NCBI RefSeq assembly: GCF_035920345.1
Contig: NZ_CP109149.1
Span: forward strand, 7,254,001-7,318,000
Reading direction: 5' to 3'
Length of the DNA stretch: 64,000 nt
DNA from: Nocardia vinacea
GTDB taxonomy: Bacteria > Actinomycetota > Actinomycetes > Mycobacteriales > Mycobacteriaceae
The translations under genes were made by a program, and so were the position numbers. The notes below the pieces were generated by a model that saw only the letters and a program-made list of their open reading frames with translations, was not told the DNA's origin and searched no databases. Positions 46,885 to 56,022 of this stretch are shown here, piece by piece; position 1 is the stretch's first letter; every line of letters begins with the position of its first letter.

Positions 46885-46912
46885 GCAGGGGGCCCGTCAC
46901 CGAGCCCCCTGC
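46885..46912 (-). terminator. Hairpin after terD
   Basis: GCAGGGGGC (46885-46893) and GCCCCCTGC (46904-46912) form a perfect 9-bp GC stem with a 10-nt loop, 16 bp after the terD stop. It may partly terminate terD transcription before the DUF475 gene. Confidence 0.6.
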
Positions 46913-46927
46913 CTTGACCAGTACGTC

Positions 46928-47503
46928 TTAGACGTTCACGCCGTAGTCACGGGCGATACCCGCCAGACCCGAGGCGTAGCCCTGCCCGACGGCGCGGAAC
47001 TTCCACTCGGCGCCGTTGCGGTACAGCTCGCCGAAGACCATGGCCGTCTCGGTCGAGGCGTCCTCGGACAGGTCGTAGCGTGCCAGCTCGGTGCCGTTGG
47101 CCTGGTCGACGACGCGGATGTAGGCGTTGCGCACCTGGCCGAAGGACTGCTGCCGGGTGTCCGCGTCGTAGATCGAGACCGGGAAGAAGATGCTCTCGAT
47201 GGTCGGCGGGGTGTTGGCGAGGTCAACCTTGATGACCTCGTCATCGCCTTCGCCCTCACCGGTGAGGTTGTCGCCGAGGTGCTCGATGCTGCCCTCGGGC
47301 GACTTGAGGTTGTTGAAGAAGATGAAGTGCTTGTCGGACACGACCTTCTTGTCCGCACCGGTCGCGATCGCACTGGCATCCAGATCGAAGTCGGTGCCGG
47401 TGGTCGTACGAATATCCCACCCGAGCCCGACGGAGACAGCGGTAAGGTTCGGCGCTGCCTTCGTCAACGAGACATTGCCGCCCTTGGACAAACTGACACC
47501 CAT
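46928..47503 (-). CDS. terD: TerD-family calcium-binding stress protein
   Basis: This 191-residue protein is a canonical TerD/TerE: MGVSLSKGGNVSLTK at the N terminus, the Ca2+-binding loop GDNLTGEGEGDDE, and the C-terminal EWKFRAVGQGY segment. TerD proteins form membrane-associated complexes with TerC-type proteins in tellurite and other stress resistance. ATG 47503 is the start, 396 nt downstream of the longest open frame. Its promoter region (47504-47682) is shared with the divergent unknown gene at 47683. Confidence 0.93.
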   Translation of the reverse strand: MGVSLSKGGNVSLTKAAPNLTAVSVGLGWDIRTTTGTDFDLDASAIATGADKKVVSDKHFIFFNNLKSPEGSIEHLGDNLTGEGEGDDEVIKVDLANTPPTIESIFFPVSIYDADTRQQSFGQVRNAYIRVVDQANGTELARYDLSEDASTETAMVFGELYRNGAEWKFRAVGQGYASGLAGIARDYGVNV

Positions 47504-47682
47504 GCGGGGTTCCCTTTCAATAGACGTCTGTGGTTCCCAGCACTGTCCGAATCGCCGGGTACGTCCTACGACAGTAGTAGGTTTCGGCAATCTTGCGTAG
47601 GAACTGGTGCATCCACCGGCGAACTGGAACATCTGATTCGCTTGGGCCGAGCCGAGGCGAGTACACCGCCTAACATCGGGGC

Positions 47683-48900
47683 GTGGCAGGCCGTAGGCGT
47701 GGATGGTTCCGGTCGTCCGGGAACAATGAATGGATTGCACAGGCCCGGTCGACGCTGGCGGCCGCGTTCCTGGATATGGATCGGCGGCAGAGCGCCGCCG
47801 AGGCGGCGGTGCACGCCAGTGAACAGGTGTTCCCGGAGCGACGGATGAGCGCGAAATGGGAACCCGCGCGCAGCAGGTGCTATGACGCCGCGGGCGCATA
47901 TCTGACGTTCACCGAGGAACTGGATAATGCCGAGCGCGACGACACGCCGATACCGCAGGGGCAGGCGCGGGTGGACACCCTGGTGCGGCAGCTGACCGAT
48001 GCGGCTCGGGCCGTCGACGAGTTCTATCGCGGTAATCAGTCCCAGCTCGAGAACGCCGTCGCGGTACTCGGCACGGTGCCGCAATTCGCGCAGCAAGTGA
48101 AGATCGCGGCGGCCGGTGTGCGCAGGCAGGCCGCCGAATCCGAATACGCTGGCTACCCCTCGATGCGGCAGTACGCGGCGGCGGTGGATGAGTCGCTGCT
48201 CACACTCGAGGGGCTCGGTTCCGAGGTGCCCGCCGCGAGTGTCCGGGAGGCGGCCAACCGCCTGGAATCGGCGACGAAATTGCTGGCAGAAGCTTTGGCG
48301 CAGGCACCATCTCGGGCCGCGGCGGCGGCCAACGCCATTACCTCGGTGGCCACGAGATCTGCCGCGGTACGCACCCGTGGCGAACGGGTGGCACCGGCTT
48401 ACTCGGAGTTGCTCCGCGAGTTCAATGCTGCGAGTTCGGCGGATCTGGCTAACAATGGGCAGGAAAGCATAAAGGCCATCGATGCCGCGGATGCCGCCCT
48501 GGTGCGGGCGCGTGCGGCGGCAGCCGAAAACAATCCGGAGTCCGCACTTGATCTGACCACATCCGCACGCGGGTACCTCACCGAGGCCGAACACTTGATC
48601 GACGCCGTCACCAAACGGCTGACATTGCTGCGCGAAGTCCGTGAGAATCCGCAAGAGAAGGCCAAGGCCGTACGATTTCGGCTGCGGGACGCACAAATGC
48701 TCGCGGTGAGCCGCGGGCTCGTCGGCGAATGGGGATCTGTGCTCGATGCACAGGTGGACCGGATCGATCGAATCACCGAAAACCTGTCGGGGCGCCATCC
48801 CGACTACTGGGCCTATGTGGCCGAATTGGATACCGTCGCGGAGTTCGTAGCCGGGGTAGTGGATCGAATGAGAAAACAAGCAGGACCACGACGAGAATGA
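47683..48900 (+). CDS. Unknown helical protein in the Ter island
   Basis: This 405-residue protein is Ala/Glu-rich and almost entirely alpha-helical, with long heptad-like stretches (about residues 95-350) and no signal peptide or membrane segment. The N-terminal AGRRRGWFRSSGNNEW is basic. It was not recognised as any family. It is divergent from terD and 50 bp upstream of the HpcH/PRTase/StiP/HAD module, so it may be a scaffold or partner for the Ter proteins. GTG 47683 is the start. Confidence 0.7.
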   Translation: MAGRRRGWFRSSGNNEWIAQARSTLAAAFLDMDRRQSAAEAAVHASEQVFPERRMSAKWEPARSRCYDAAGAYLTFTEELDNAERDDTPIPQGQARVDTLVRQLTDAARAVDEFYRGNQSQLENAVAVLGTVPQFAQQVKIAAAGVRRQAAESEYAGYPSMRQYAAAVDESLLTLEGLGSEVPAASVREAANRLESATKLLAEALAQAPSRAAAAANAITSVATRSAAVRTRGERVAPAYSELLREFNAASSADLANNGQESIKAIDAADAALVRARAAAAENNPESALDLTTSARGYLTEAEHLIDAVTKRLTLLREVRENPQEKAKAVRFRLRDAQMLAVSRGLVGEWGSVLDAQVDRIDRITENLSGRHPDYWAYVAELDTVAEFVAGVVDRMRKQAGPRRE

Positions 48901-48949
48901 GGCCAGGGGTTATGCGGCCACCGCAATTAGGGATGAGGACAGCGAAGCG

Positions 48950-50161
48950 ATGACTGCGGGCATCGTCGTCCAGCAACAGGTCTCCCTGCGAAAGCAATTG
49001 CCGCTGCGCCATTTTCGCCAGCTGCACGGCCCGGAGGCGCGGCACCTGTTCCATCGACAACCGGAACCGTTCGGCGATGACGCCGACCGGGAAATTCTGG
49101 CGTTCGCGCTCGGCGCCACGCTGTATGCGCCGGCAACCCGCACCGACCTCGCCTTGACGATCAGTAAGCGGGCCGCGCGCGGCGTGTGTTCGATGGTCAT
49201 CGATCTCGAGGACGCCGTCGCCGATCACGAGGTGGAATTCGCCAAACGACAGACCGTCGCGACGCTGAATCTGCTTGCCGACAGCGAGGATCCGAATCCG
49301 CTGCTGTTCGTCCGGGTTCGCGATGCCGATACCGTGGCCGAAATCGTCGAACAACTCGGCACCGGGGCGGTGGCACTGACCGGCTTCGTCTTTCCGAAAT
49401 TCGACCGTGCGAGCGGTCCGAAATATCTCGCCGCGCTCGAGGCGGCTGCCGAGCGGTGGGGCAGACCTGTGTACGGCATGCCGGTGCTCGAATCGCCCGC
49501 GCTGGTGCATCGCGAGACCCGGGATCAGGAGCTGACCCAGATCGCGGCGCTGTTGGCCGAGCACCGGGAGCGGATACTCGCGGTGCGCATCGGTGCGACG
49601 GATATGTGCTCGACCTTCGGCATTCGGCGGGACCGGGATCTGACCATCTACGACGTGCGGGTGGTCGCAGATGTCATCGCCGATATCGTGAACTACCTGG
49701 GACGTTCGGACGGTACGGGTTTCGTGATCACCGGACCGGTCTGGGAATACTTCGCCGACCACGAGCGGATGTTTCGGCCGCTGCTGCGGACCGCGCCGTT
49801 CGAGGAATCCGATGCGGTGCCGTTCCGGCGCTATCTGGTCAGTCGCGATCTGGACGGGCTACTACGCGAGATCACACTCGACCGGGCCAATGGGATCCAG
49901 GGCAAAACGGTGATCCACCCGTCGCATGTCGCGGCCGTGCATGCGCTATCGGTGGTGACGCACGAGGAGTATTCGGATGCGCTGGACATTCTGCAGGTCG
50001 ATGTCGGCGGGGTGGCGGCATCCGGATATCGGAACAAGATGAACGAGATGCGGCCGCATCGCAGTTGGGCGCGTCAGACGCTGCTGCGGGCTCGTGTTTT
50101 CGGTGTCGCGAATAAGGGTGTTTCGTTCGTGGATCTATTGACGGCGTTGGTGACCGAGTGA
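48950..50161 (+). CDS. HpcH/HpaI (citrate-lyase beta)-like aldolase of the Ter biosynthetic module
   Basis: This 403-residue protein has the aldolase/lyase TIM barrel with VIDLEDAV, FVFPKFD and the metal site region PVLESP, plus GKTVIHPSHVAAV near the C terminus. In many genomes it stands next to PRTase, TRSP and HAD genes in Ter loci, proposed to make a nucleoside-like metabolite. The first 45 residues are an extension before the barrel. Its stop codon overlaps the GTG of the PRTase gene (GTGA). ATG 48950 is the only suitable start. Confidence 0.85.
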   Translation: MTAGIVVQQQVSLRKQLPLRHFRQLHGPEARHLFHRQPEPFGDDADREILAFALGATLYAPATRTDLALTISKRAARGVCSMVIDLEDAVADHEVEFAKRQTVATLNLLADSEDPNPLLFVRVRDADTVAEIVEQLGTGAVALTGFVFPKFDRASGPKYLAALEAAAERWGRPVYGMPVLESPALVHRETRDQELTQIAALLAEHRERILAVRIGATDMCSTFGIRRDRDLTIYDVRVVADVIADIVNYLGRSDGTGFVITGPVWEYFADHERMFRPLLRTAPFEESDAVPFRRYLVSRDLDGLLREITLDRANGIQGKTVIHPSHVAAVHALSVVTHEEYSDALDILQVDVGGVAASGYRNKMNEMRPHRSWARQTLLRARVFGVANKGVSFVDLLTALVTE

Positions 50162-51774
50162 GCATTGATCCTTGGGCAACAACGAATTTGGGTATCGAGT
50201 TGCGGCACGAGCGATCGCACGGTGGCGGATCAGTGGATGTGCTGCCCGCCGAATTGCCCATCGCCACATTGATTCAGCCGGGGTTGCGGCGTAATCCACG
50301 TCGCGCGCACCTACTGGTTTCGACCGTGCTCGGCAAGCATCTGCCGACGGATCCGCGGGTGGTTCTCGGTGCGGGCAATCGACTGGGCGATCTGGTGCGT
50401 GACGTATTGGGGGAACGTGCGGCCGTGGTACTCGGATTCGCCGAGACCGCGACGGGCTTGGGGCATTGTGTGGCGGCACGGATCGGGGCCGGATGCTATC
50501 TGCATTCGACCCGTCGCGAGGTGCCCGACGCGACCACCTTGACCGGCTTCGAGGAAGGCCATTCGCACGCAACCTCACATCTGCTGCAACCCGCACCCGC
50601 GGATATCTTCGTCAACGATCTGCCGCTGGTGCTCGTAGACGATGAAATATCCACTGGTGACACGGCAATCGATGCGGTTCGGGCATTGCACGCGTTTTCG
50701 CCGCGTGCGCATTATGTGCTGGCGTCGCTGGTGGATATGCGGACCGAGCACGATCGGGCGCGGTTCCAGTCGGCGGCCGAGTCGTTGGGCGCGCGGATCG
50801 ACACCGTGTGTCTGGCGGCCGGGCGCACCTTGCTGCCCGATGACCTGGTCGCGACGGTGTCGTCGATGCCTGATCCGGTACTGAATCCGACTGCGGCGCA
50901 GCGTGGTTCGTTCGATCGAGTCGAGTTGCCGTGGCCTGCGTCGGTTCCCGAGGGCGGTCGGCACGGGATTCTGCGCTCCGATACCGATGCGTTCGAGGCT
51001 GCGCTCGCGAAGGCCGCCGAGGCGCTGCGGGTACGGCTTGCCGATGATTTCGCCGGACGGCCCGCGATTGTGCTCGGGCACGAAGAGCTGATGTATCTGC
51101 CGCTGCGGTTGGCGGCCGAGCTCGCCGACGCCGGGATTGCGACCCGATTCCAGACGACGACCCGGTCGCCCGCGTATGTGCTGGATGAGCCGGGGTATCC
51201 GTTGCGGCGCGGGTTTCGGTTCATCGCACCCGAACCCGGTGAGGTGCAGCCGCGGTATCTGTACAACGCGCACTGGATCGAGGATGCGCTGTCCGAACTC
51301 GCGGTGCTGGGTGCTGGCGCGGACTCGAGTGAGGACACGGCGCTGGGTGGGGACGTGCCGCTGGGTGGGGACGTGGCATTGGGTGGGGACGTGGCATTGG
51401 GTGGGGATGTCGCGCTCGACGAGGGCGTGGCGCTGAGTGGGGACGTCGCGTTCGACGAGGACGTGGCGGCGCGCGACGAGGGCGCGGTGCGGTGCGATCG
51501 TGCTCGCGCGGGCGAGGAGGCGGTGGATGATCCGGGGCCGACCGGGGCCGCCGGTGTGCGGTCGGTCGGCGTCGAGCCAGTTCTGGTCGTTGTCATCGAT
51601 ACACCGGCCGATACCGATGAACTGCTGGTCGAGGGCGGTCTGATCGATGTGCTGACCGCATCTGGTGACGATGTCGTATTGGCAGTCCTGCCGGGTGCGG
51701 ATCCGCGGTTGTTGCATGCAGAACGGACCGATGTCCGGTCGTCCGCCGTAGGGGCCGAACCGAGGGTGTTATGA
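50158..51774 (+). CDS. Phosphoribosyltransferase-TRSP-domain protein of the Ter biosynthetic module
   Basis: This 538-residue protein has a PRTase domain with the PRPP loop LVLVDDEISTGDTA (157-170) and a C-terminal TRSP domain (YLYNAHWIEDALSEL, later DELLVEGGLIDVL). Between the last two parts lies a low-complexity insert made of seven in-frame 18-bp repeats (residues 395-436, consensus ALGGDV). It would transfer ribose-5-phosphate to an unknown base or acid. It overlaps both neighbours by 4 bp (GTGA, ATGA), so the module is translationally coupled. Confidence 0.85.
   Translation: MSIDPWATTNLGIELRHERSHGGGSVDVLPAELPIATLIQPGLRRNPRRAHLLVSTVLGKHLPTDPRVVLGAGNRLGDLVRDVLGERAAVVLGFAETATGLGHCVAARIGAGCYLHSTRREVPDATTLTGFEEGHSHATSHLLQPAPADIFVNDLPLVLVDDEISTGDTAIDAVRALHAFSPRAHYVLASLVDMRTEHDRARFQSAAESLGARIDTVCLAAGRTLLPDDLVATVSSMPDPVLNPTAAQRGSFDRVELPWPASVPEGGRHGILRSDTDAFEAALAKAAEALRVRLADDFAGRPAIVLGHEELMYLPLRLAAELADAGIATRFQTTTRSPAYVLDEPGYPLRRGFRFIAPEPGEVQPRYLYNAHWIEDALSELAVLGAGADSSEDTALGGDVPLGGDVALGGDVALGGDVALDEGVALSGDVAFDEDVAARDEGAVRCDRARAGEEAVDDPGPTGAAGVRSVGVEPVLVVVIDTPADTDELLVEGGLIDVLTASGDDVVLAVLPGADPRLLHAERTDVRSSAVGAEPRVL
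51340..51465 (+). repeat. In-frame 18-bp tandem repeat, seven units
   Basis: Seven direct 18-bp units (GCGCTGGGTGGGGACGTG type) encode ALGGDV, PLGGDV, ALGGDV, ALGGDV, ALDEGV, ALSGDV and AFDEDV. Units 1-4 are nearly identical; units 5-7 have diverged. The repeat lies within the TRSP region of the PRTase gene and its number may vary between strains. Confidence 0.9.
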
Positions 51775-52934
51775 GGTCGAACGCTGTGCCGGAATCGAAT
51801 ATCTCTCCGCAATCGGCCTTGGAACTTCCCGTTCCACTGCGCGGCCCGGCATTCGGATCGTATGCGCCCGAGGAGGTTTCCTGGCTGCTGAAGGATCTGT
51901 CCGATGTCGACCTCGAGGCCGATGTGGCCGAGCGGGAACGCCGGATCCAGTCCGGTGCCGCGCATTACGCGGAATCGCTGCCGATCGAATATCAGCCCGA
52001 TGCCGCTTATCGCTTGCTGTTCGACGAGGTGTTGACCGAGAGTGCCGAGCGGCTCGCGCTCGCCGTGGCGACGGTATCCGAACTCGTTGTCGCCGAACGC
52101 GGTACCGATATCGTGCTGGTTTCACTGGCGCGGGCGGGTACGCCGATCGGGGTTCTCATGCGGCGCTGGTTGCGGTCTCGAAGTCTCGATGTGCCGCACT
52201 ATGCGGTATCGATCGTGCGTGATCGCGGTATCGATGCCGTCGCACTGGATTATCTTGCTCGCAACCATGATCCGGCCTCGGTCGTGTTCGTCGACGGCTG
52301 GACCGGCAAGGGTGCCATCACTCGCGAACTCACCGAAGCGCTGGACGCCTATCGCGCCGCGGGCGGTGCCCGATTCAATGACGAGCTCGCCGTGCTCGCC
52401 GACCCGGGACATTGCGTGCGCACCTACGGCACCCGAGACGACTTCCTGATTGCCTCGGCCTGCCTGAATTCGACAGTTTCCGGACTGATTTCGCGCACCG
52501 TACTCAATGACACGCTGATCGGACCCGGCGATTTCCACGGCGCGAAGTTCTATCGCGAACTGGCAGCCGACGATGTCTCCGGTCGTCTGCTCGACACCGT
52601 GACCACCGCCTTCGACGCGGTCCGGGATCGCGTGCCCGCCGAACTGGCCGCCGTGCGCGCCGACGACCGGACACCGACCTGGACCGGCTGGGCCTCGGTC
52701 GACAAGGTGCGCGAGGAATACGGCGTGGCCAGTGTGAATTTCGTGAAACCGGGTGTCGGTGAGACGACCCGGGTGTTGCTGCGGCGGCTGCCGTGGCGGG
52801 TGCTGGTGCGTGAGGCGGACGCACCGGAACACGCGCATATCCGTCTGCTCGCCGCGGCCCGCGGTGTTCCGGTCGAGGTCGTACCCGACCTGGCCTATTC
52901 GTGCATGGGATTGATCAAGGACGTACAGCAGTAA
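51771..52934 (+). CDS. StiP/PRTase-like protein of the Ter biosynthetic module
   Basis: This 387-residue protein matches the StiP family (older name PRTase_1), annotated as cysteine protease-like or PRTase-like. Conserved features are FGSYAPEEVSWLLKDL near the start, VSLARAGTPIGVLM, VFVDGWTGKGAI (PRPP-loop-like) and VPDLAYSCMGLIKDV at the end. It probably works with the preceding PRTase in making one metabolite. Its start overlaps the preceding stop (ATGA) and its stop TAA overlaps the HAD start. Confidence 0.85.
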   Translation: MRSNAVPESNISPQSALELPVPLRGPAFGSYAPEEVSWLLKDLSDVDLEADVAERERRIQSGAAHYAESLPIEYQPDAAYRLLFDEVLTESAERLALAVATVSELVVAERGTDIVLVSLARAGTPIGVLMRRWLRSRSLDVPHYAVSIVRDRGIDAVALDYLARNHDPASVVFVDGWTGKGAITRELTEALDAYRAAGGARFNDELAVLADPGHCVRTYGTRDDFLIASACLNSTVSGLISRTVLNDTLIGPGDFHGAKFYRELAADDVSGRLLDTVTTAFDAVRDRVPAELAAVRADDRTPTWTGWASVDKVREEYGVASVNFVKPGVGETTRVLLRRLPWRVLVREADAPEHAHIRLLAAARGVPVEVVPDLAYSCMGLIKDVQQ

Positions 52935-53776
52935 TGCATCTGAGAAAACTACGAAGACAGGCTCTGATCGCTACCGATCTCGACCGAACGATGATCTACT
53001 CGCGCAACGCTTTCCACGCCACCACCGACGTGCCGACGGTTTGTGTGGAACACCTCGAGGGCGCGCCACTGTCGTTCATGACAACCACCGCCGCCCTGCG
53101 CATGCAGACCCTGACCGAACCCGCCGCCGTCATTCCCACCACCACGCGGACCATCAAGCAGTTCGAACGTATCCAATTACCCGGCGCTCCTTGGCGATAC
53201 GCGATTACCAGCAATGGCGGGAACATCCTGGTCGACGGTGTGCCGGATATGCGCTGGCGCATCGATATCGACGCGCAGATGCGGGCAGGCGGCGCGACGC
53301 TGTCGGAGGTGAATACCGAACTGCGTGCGCGGATCGACGATTCCTGGGTCACCAAATTCCGGGTCGCCGATCATCTGTTCACCTACCTGGTGGTGAAGCC
53401 CAAGGAAGTACCCGACGGCTTCCTCGCCGAATGGGATGCCTGGTGCCGCCCGCGCGGCTGGTCCGTCTCCCAGCAGGGCCGCAAGATCTACACGATGCCC
53501 CTGGCCGTCTGTAAGAGTCATGCGGTACGTGAAGTCCGTCGCCGCCTGGTCGAAAACGGTGAACTCACTACTGCGGCGATGACACTCGCCGCAGGTGACG
53601 GCGCTCTCGACGCCGAAATGCTGCGTACCGCGGACTCCGCCATCCGTCCGCGCCACGGCGAACTCGAACAACTCAACTGGACCCACCCCAACCTCACCAT
53701 CACCCGCGCCTCCGGAATTCTCGCGGGCGAGGAGATCATCAACTGGTTCATCAAGGCCGCACCGGACGCCGCGTAA
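52934..53776 (+). CDS. HAD-family hydrolase of the Ter biosynthetic module
   Basis: This 280-residue HAD phosphatase has the nucleophile motif DLDRT (Asp15, acid/base Asp17) and later motifs near AITSNGG and LAAGDGALDAEML (motif IV-like DxxxD). It may remove a phosphate from the product of the two PRTase-like enzymes. ATG 52934 shares its A with the TAA of the preceding gene. It ends the four-gene coupled unit; a MerR gene follows after 64 bp. Confidence 0.86.
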   Translation: MHLRKLRRQALIATDLDRTMIYSRNAFHATTDVPTVCVEHLEGAPLSFMTTTAALRMQTLTEPAAVIPTTTRTIKQFERIQLPGAPWRYAITSNGGNILVDGVPDMRWRIDIDAQMRAGGATLSEVNTELRARIDDSWVTKFRVADHLFTYLVVKPKEVPDGFLAEWDAWCRPRGWSVSQQGRKIYTMPLAVCKSHAVREVRRRLVENGELTTAAMTLAAGDGALDAEMLRTADSAIRPRHGELEQLNWTHPNLTITRASGILAGEEIINWFIKAAPDAA

Positions 53777-53785
53777 CCGACCTTG

Positions 53786-53805
53786 CCTTGACACCGGCGA
53801 CAAGG
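53786..53805. promoter_or_regulatory. MerR-type operator
   Basis: CCTTG-ACACCGGCGA-CAAGG is a perfect 20-bp inverted repeat that includes a TTGACA -35 element. It lies 36 bp before the MerR start. This is the usual layout of a MerR site with the dyad next to the -35 box. Confidence 0.5.
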
Positions 53806-53840
53806 TTTAGCGTTGCCCTGACGGTGATGAAGGAGGTCGA

Positions 53841-54197
53841 ATGCTGATCGGTGAGCTGGCCGAGCGCGTCGGAACGAGTACCAGGACGCTGCGCTACTAC
53901 GAGGAGCACGGTTTGGTGCGGGCGCGGCGCTCGACCAGTGGCTATCGCGTCTATGACGAGTCGGAGTTGCAGGTCGTCAGCAAGATCCGGACGTTGCTCG
54001 ACGTCGGCTTCGATCTCGACGATATCCGACCGTTCGTCGCCTGTATCCGTGCCGGAAATACCTCAGGGGATGTCTGCCCGGATTCGGTGGCGACATTGCG
54101 GCGCAAACTCGACGAAGTCGAGGCGGCCATCGATCGGTTACATGCGGTGCGATCGCAACTGCGCGACCAGCTCGACGCGGCGGCGGTGTCGCGGTGA
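53841..54197 (+). CDS. MerR-family transcriptional regulator
   Basis: This 118-residue protein has the MerR HTH (MLIGELAERVGTSTRTLRYYEEHGLV), then a short dimerisation helix. The C-terminal part has a single Cys and no metal-binding pair, so it is probably not a metal sensor. AAGGAGGTCGA lies directly upstream of ATG 53841. Its stop overlaps the GTG of the LLM gene, and a MerR-type inverted repeat lies in its promoter. Confidence 0.88.
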   Translation: MLIGELAERVGTSTRTLRYYEEHGLVRARRSTSGYRVYDESELQVVSKIRTLLDVGFDLDDIRPFVACIRAGNTSGDVCPDSVATLRRKLDEVEAAIDRLHAVRSQLRDQLDAAAVSR

Positions 54198-55057
54198 AAT
54201 TCGGAATCAATTACAGCACACCGTATTACGGTACGGATCCGGACCGGCTGATGGCGTTCGCGCAACATGCCGAAGCGTGCGGTTTCGAGTCGATCCTCTT
54301 GCCGGATCATATTGCGCTCTATCCGGGTGCGGCGATCGGAGCGTACGAAATGCCACCGACAACGCCGTTTCCCGATCCGCTCGATTGCTTGAGCTTCGTC
54401 GCCGCGGCCACGGAGCGGATTCTGTTGGGCACCGGTGTGCTGCTGCTGCCGTATCGGCATCCGGTGGTTCTCGCCAAGCGGCTCGCTACCATCGACCTGC
54501 TGTCCAAGGGCCGAATGCGGCTGCTGACAGTGGGACTCGGCACCTTGCCGGGTGAGGCCGCCGCGGTGGGGGTGGACTTCGCATCCCGTGGCCGTCGGGC
54601 CGATGAGGCGATCGATGTAATGCGCCTGCTGTGGGCCGGTGATGCGGATGGTGTCGACTACCACGGCGAGTTCTTCTCGTTCGACAAGCTGTGCCTATAC
54701 CCGAAACCCCGTGGGGGAGACCAGTTGCCGATCCATATCGGCGGATCGAGTCGGGCCGCGGCGCGGCGGGTGGGACGACGTGGCGATGGGTATTTCGCGG
54801 GCGGGATGCTGATGCCCGCCGAACGTGCGGAGCAGTGGGATCTCGCCAGGTCCACCGCCGACGCGGCGGGCCGAGATTCGGGCGCGCTGGAATACACCCG
54901 CTGGGGGTCGATAGATATGCCGCAGGATCGGGTAGACGGATTCGCCGCACAAGGCGTGACCCGGATCATTGTCGGCGCTACCGCCTCGGACCAGGCCGTG
55001 CAGCTCGACGAAATGTCGGCCTTCGCGGCGCGTTTCGGGCTGGCGTCGAAGTCCTGA
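54194..55057 (+). CDS. LLM-class (F420-type) flavin-dependent oxidoreductase
   Basis: This 287-residue protein has the luciferase-like TIM barrel, starting MKFGINYSTPYYGTDPDRLMAFA, and the later GVDYHGEFFSFDKLCLYPKP and IHIGGSS characteristic of F420-dependent members in mycolate actinobacteria. GTG 54194 overlaps the MerR stop, so expression is coupled to that regulator. The substrate is unknown. A 20-bp-arm hairpin follows. Confidence 0.88.
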   Translation: MKFGINYSTPYYGTDPDRLMAFAQHAEACGFESILLPDHIALYPGAAIGAYEMPPTTPFPDPLDCLSFVAAATERILLGTGVLLLPYRHPVVLAKRLATIDLLSKGRMRLLTVGLGTLPGEAAAVGVDFASRGRRADEAIDVMRLLWAGDADGVDYHGEFFSFDKLCLYPKPRGGDQLPIHIGGSSRAAARRVGRRGDGYFAGGMLMPAERAEQWDLARSTADAAGRDSGALEYTRWGSIDMPQDRVDGFAAQGVTRIIVGATASDQAVQLDEMSAFAARFGLASKS

Positions 55058-55060
55058 CGG

Positions 55061-55119
55061 CACTGAGCAATACAACCGAGGCCATCTGCTCAGGACGGTC
55101 TCGGTTGTATTGCTCGGTG
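55061..55119. terminator. Long hairpin between the LLM and AIM24 genes
   Basis: Two 20-bp arms with one mismatch (arms 55061-55080 and 55100-55119; core GAGCAATACAACCGAG and its exact complement) enclose a 19-nt loop, just after the LLM stop codon. It lies between convergent genes and may terminate both. The remaining 130 bp up to 55250 hold nothing else I can support. Confidence 0.6.
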
Positions 55120-55250
55120 TCGACGTCAGAGCGGCGGCCAGGCGTCGTGCCTCCCGACACGATGTCTGCTGTTTGGGAAGGCTATTCGCCGGTCCCGGCG
55201 TGCCGAGCCGCCGAAGGTAGGACCTCGGGACGATCCTCAGGTCATCCGGT

Positions 55251-56018
55251 TCAGTATCCGGACTGCTGAGCGCCCAATTGCTGGGTAATGACACCGTGCA
55301 ACCGCTGCAGGCCGCCGACGGTCATACCGCTCTGCAATTGCCCCTCGATGGTGCGGACCAGCGCGGAATCGCTGAGGATCTTCTCACTGGATTGGATGAG
55401 AACCGTTCCGGCGCCGGTGAAGTCGAACTGGCGCTCCTCACCGGAGTTCACCCCGAAGCGCGCCGCACCGGCGGCCAGGAAATTGGAGACCCAGCGCTGG
55501 TCGTAGTGGTGGCTCGGCGACGGGCAATCCGCCCAGCCGACAAGAGCTTCCGGATCGACGCGCAGCGGCGGTTCGGCGAACATGACCGGGCCATTGGAGG
55601 AGGCCAGGAACTTGCCGGTGCCGATGAGGGTGAGAAATCCGGGGACGATGGACTGATTCAGCGACAGTCCCGGCTCGAAGGCGAGCAGGTTGGCGGCGCG
55701 GATGGTGAGGTTGCCGTTGTCCTCGAGGTCATAGGAATTGATGTCGTAACCGCGGTCGCCGATGATCAGCTTGCCGTGGCCCTCGGCGATCACATAGTCG
55801 CCGGTGAACAGCGGTGCGGAGAACTGCTGCGAGACCATGTGCAGCAGTCCGCCCTGCAATCCGTGGGTGAGCATCTGGAACCGCATATCGCCGTAGTAGG
55901 CGATCATCGCGCCCTTCCGCATGAACCACGGTTTGTTCAGGTCGATGCAATAGGCGTAGCTGTTGCCCGGAAGGTTGTCGCTCTCACCGAGATTCAGCGG
56001 ATTCAAAATATCGGTCAT
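55251..56018 (-). CDS. AIM24-family protein
   Basis: This 255-residue protein has the AIM24 (DUF124) beta-sandwich fold, with GAMIAYYGDMRFQ and GPVMFAEPPLRVDPEALVGW. Such proteins often occur beside TerD genes in actinobacteria, with unknown biochemistry. It is the third of three AIM24 genes in a leftward operon, with a 4-bp gap from the second. ATG 56018 is the start. Confidence 0.85.
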   Translation of the reverse strand: MTDILNPLNLGESDNLPGNSYAYCIDLNKPWFMRKGAMIAYYGDMRFQMLTHGLQGGLLHMVSQQFSAPLFTGDYVIAEGHGKLIIGDRGYDINSYDLEDNGNLTIRAANLLAFEPGLSLNQSIVPGFLTLIGTGKFLASSNGPVMFAEPPLRVDPEALVGWADCPSPSHHYDQRWVSNFLAAGAARFGVNSGEERQFDFTGAGTVLIQSSEKILSDSALVRTIEGQLQSGMTVGGLQRLHGVITQQLGAQQSGY

Positions 56019-56022
56019 GGGT

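Noticed and set aside
55116..55294. Leftward frame reading DDLRIVPRSYLRRLGTPG across the gap after the LLM gene
   Set aside because: It runs through the hairpin and into the AIM24 3' end, without a family match or start signal.
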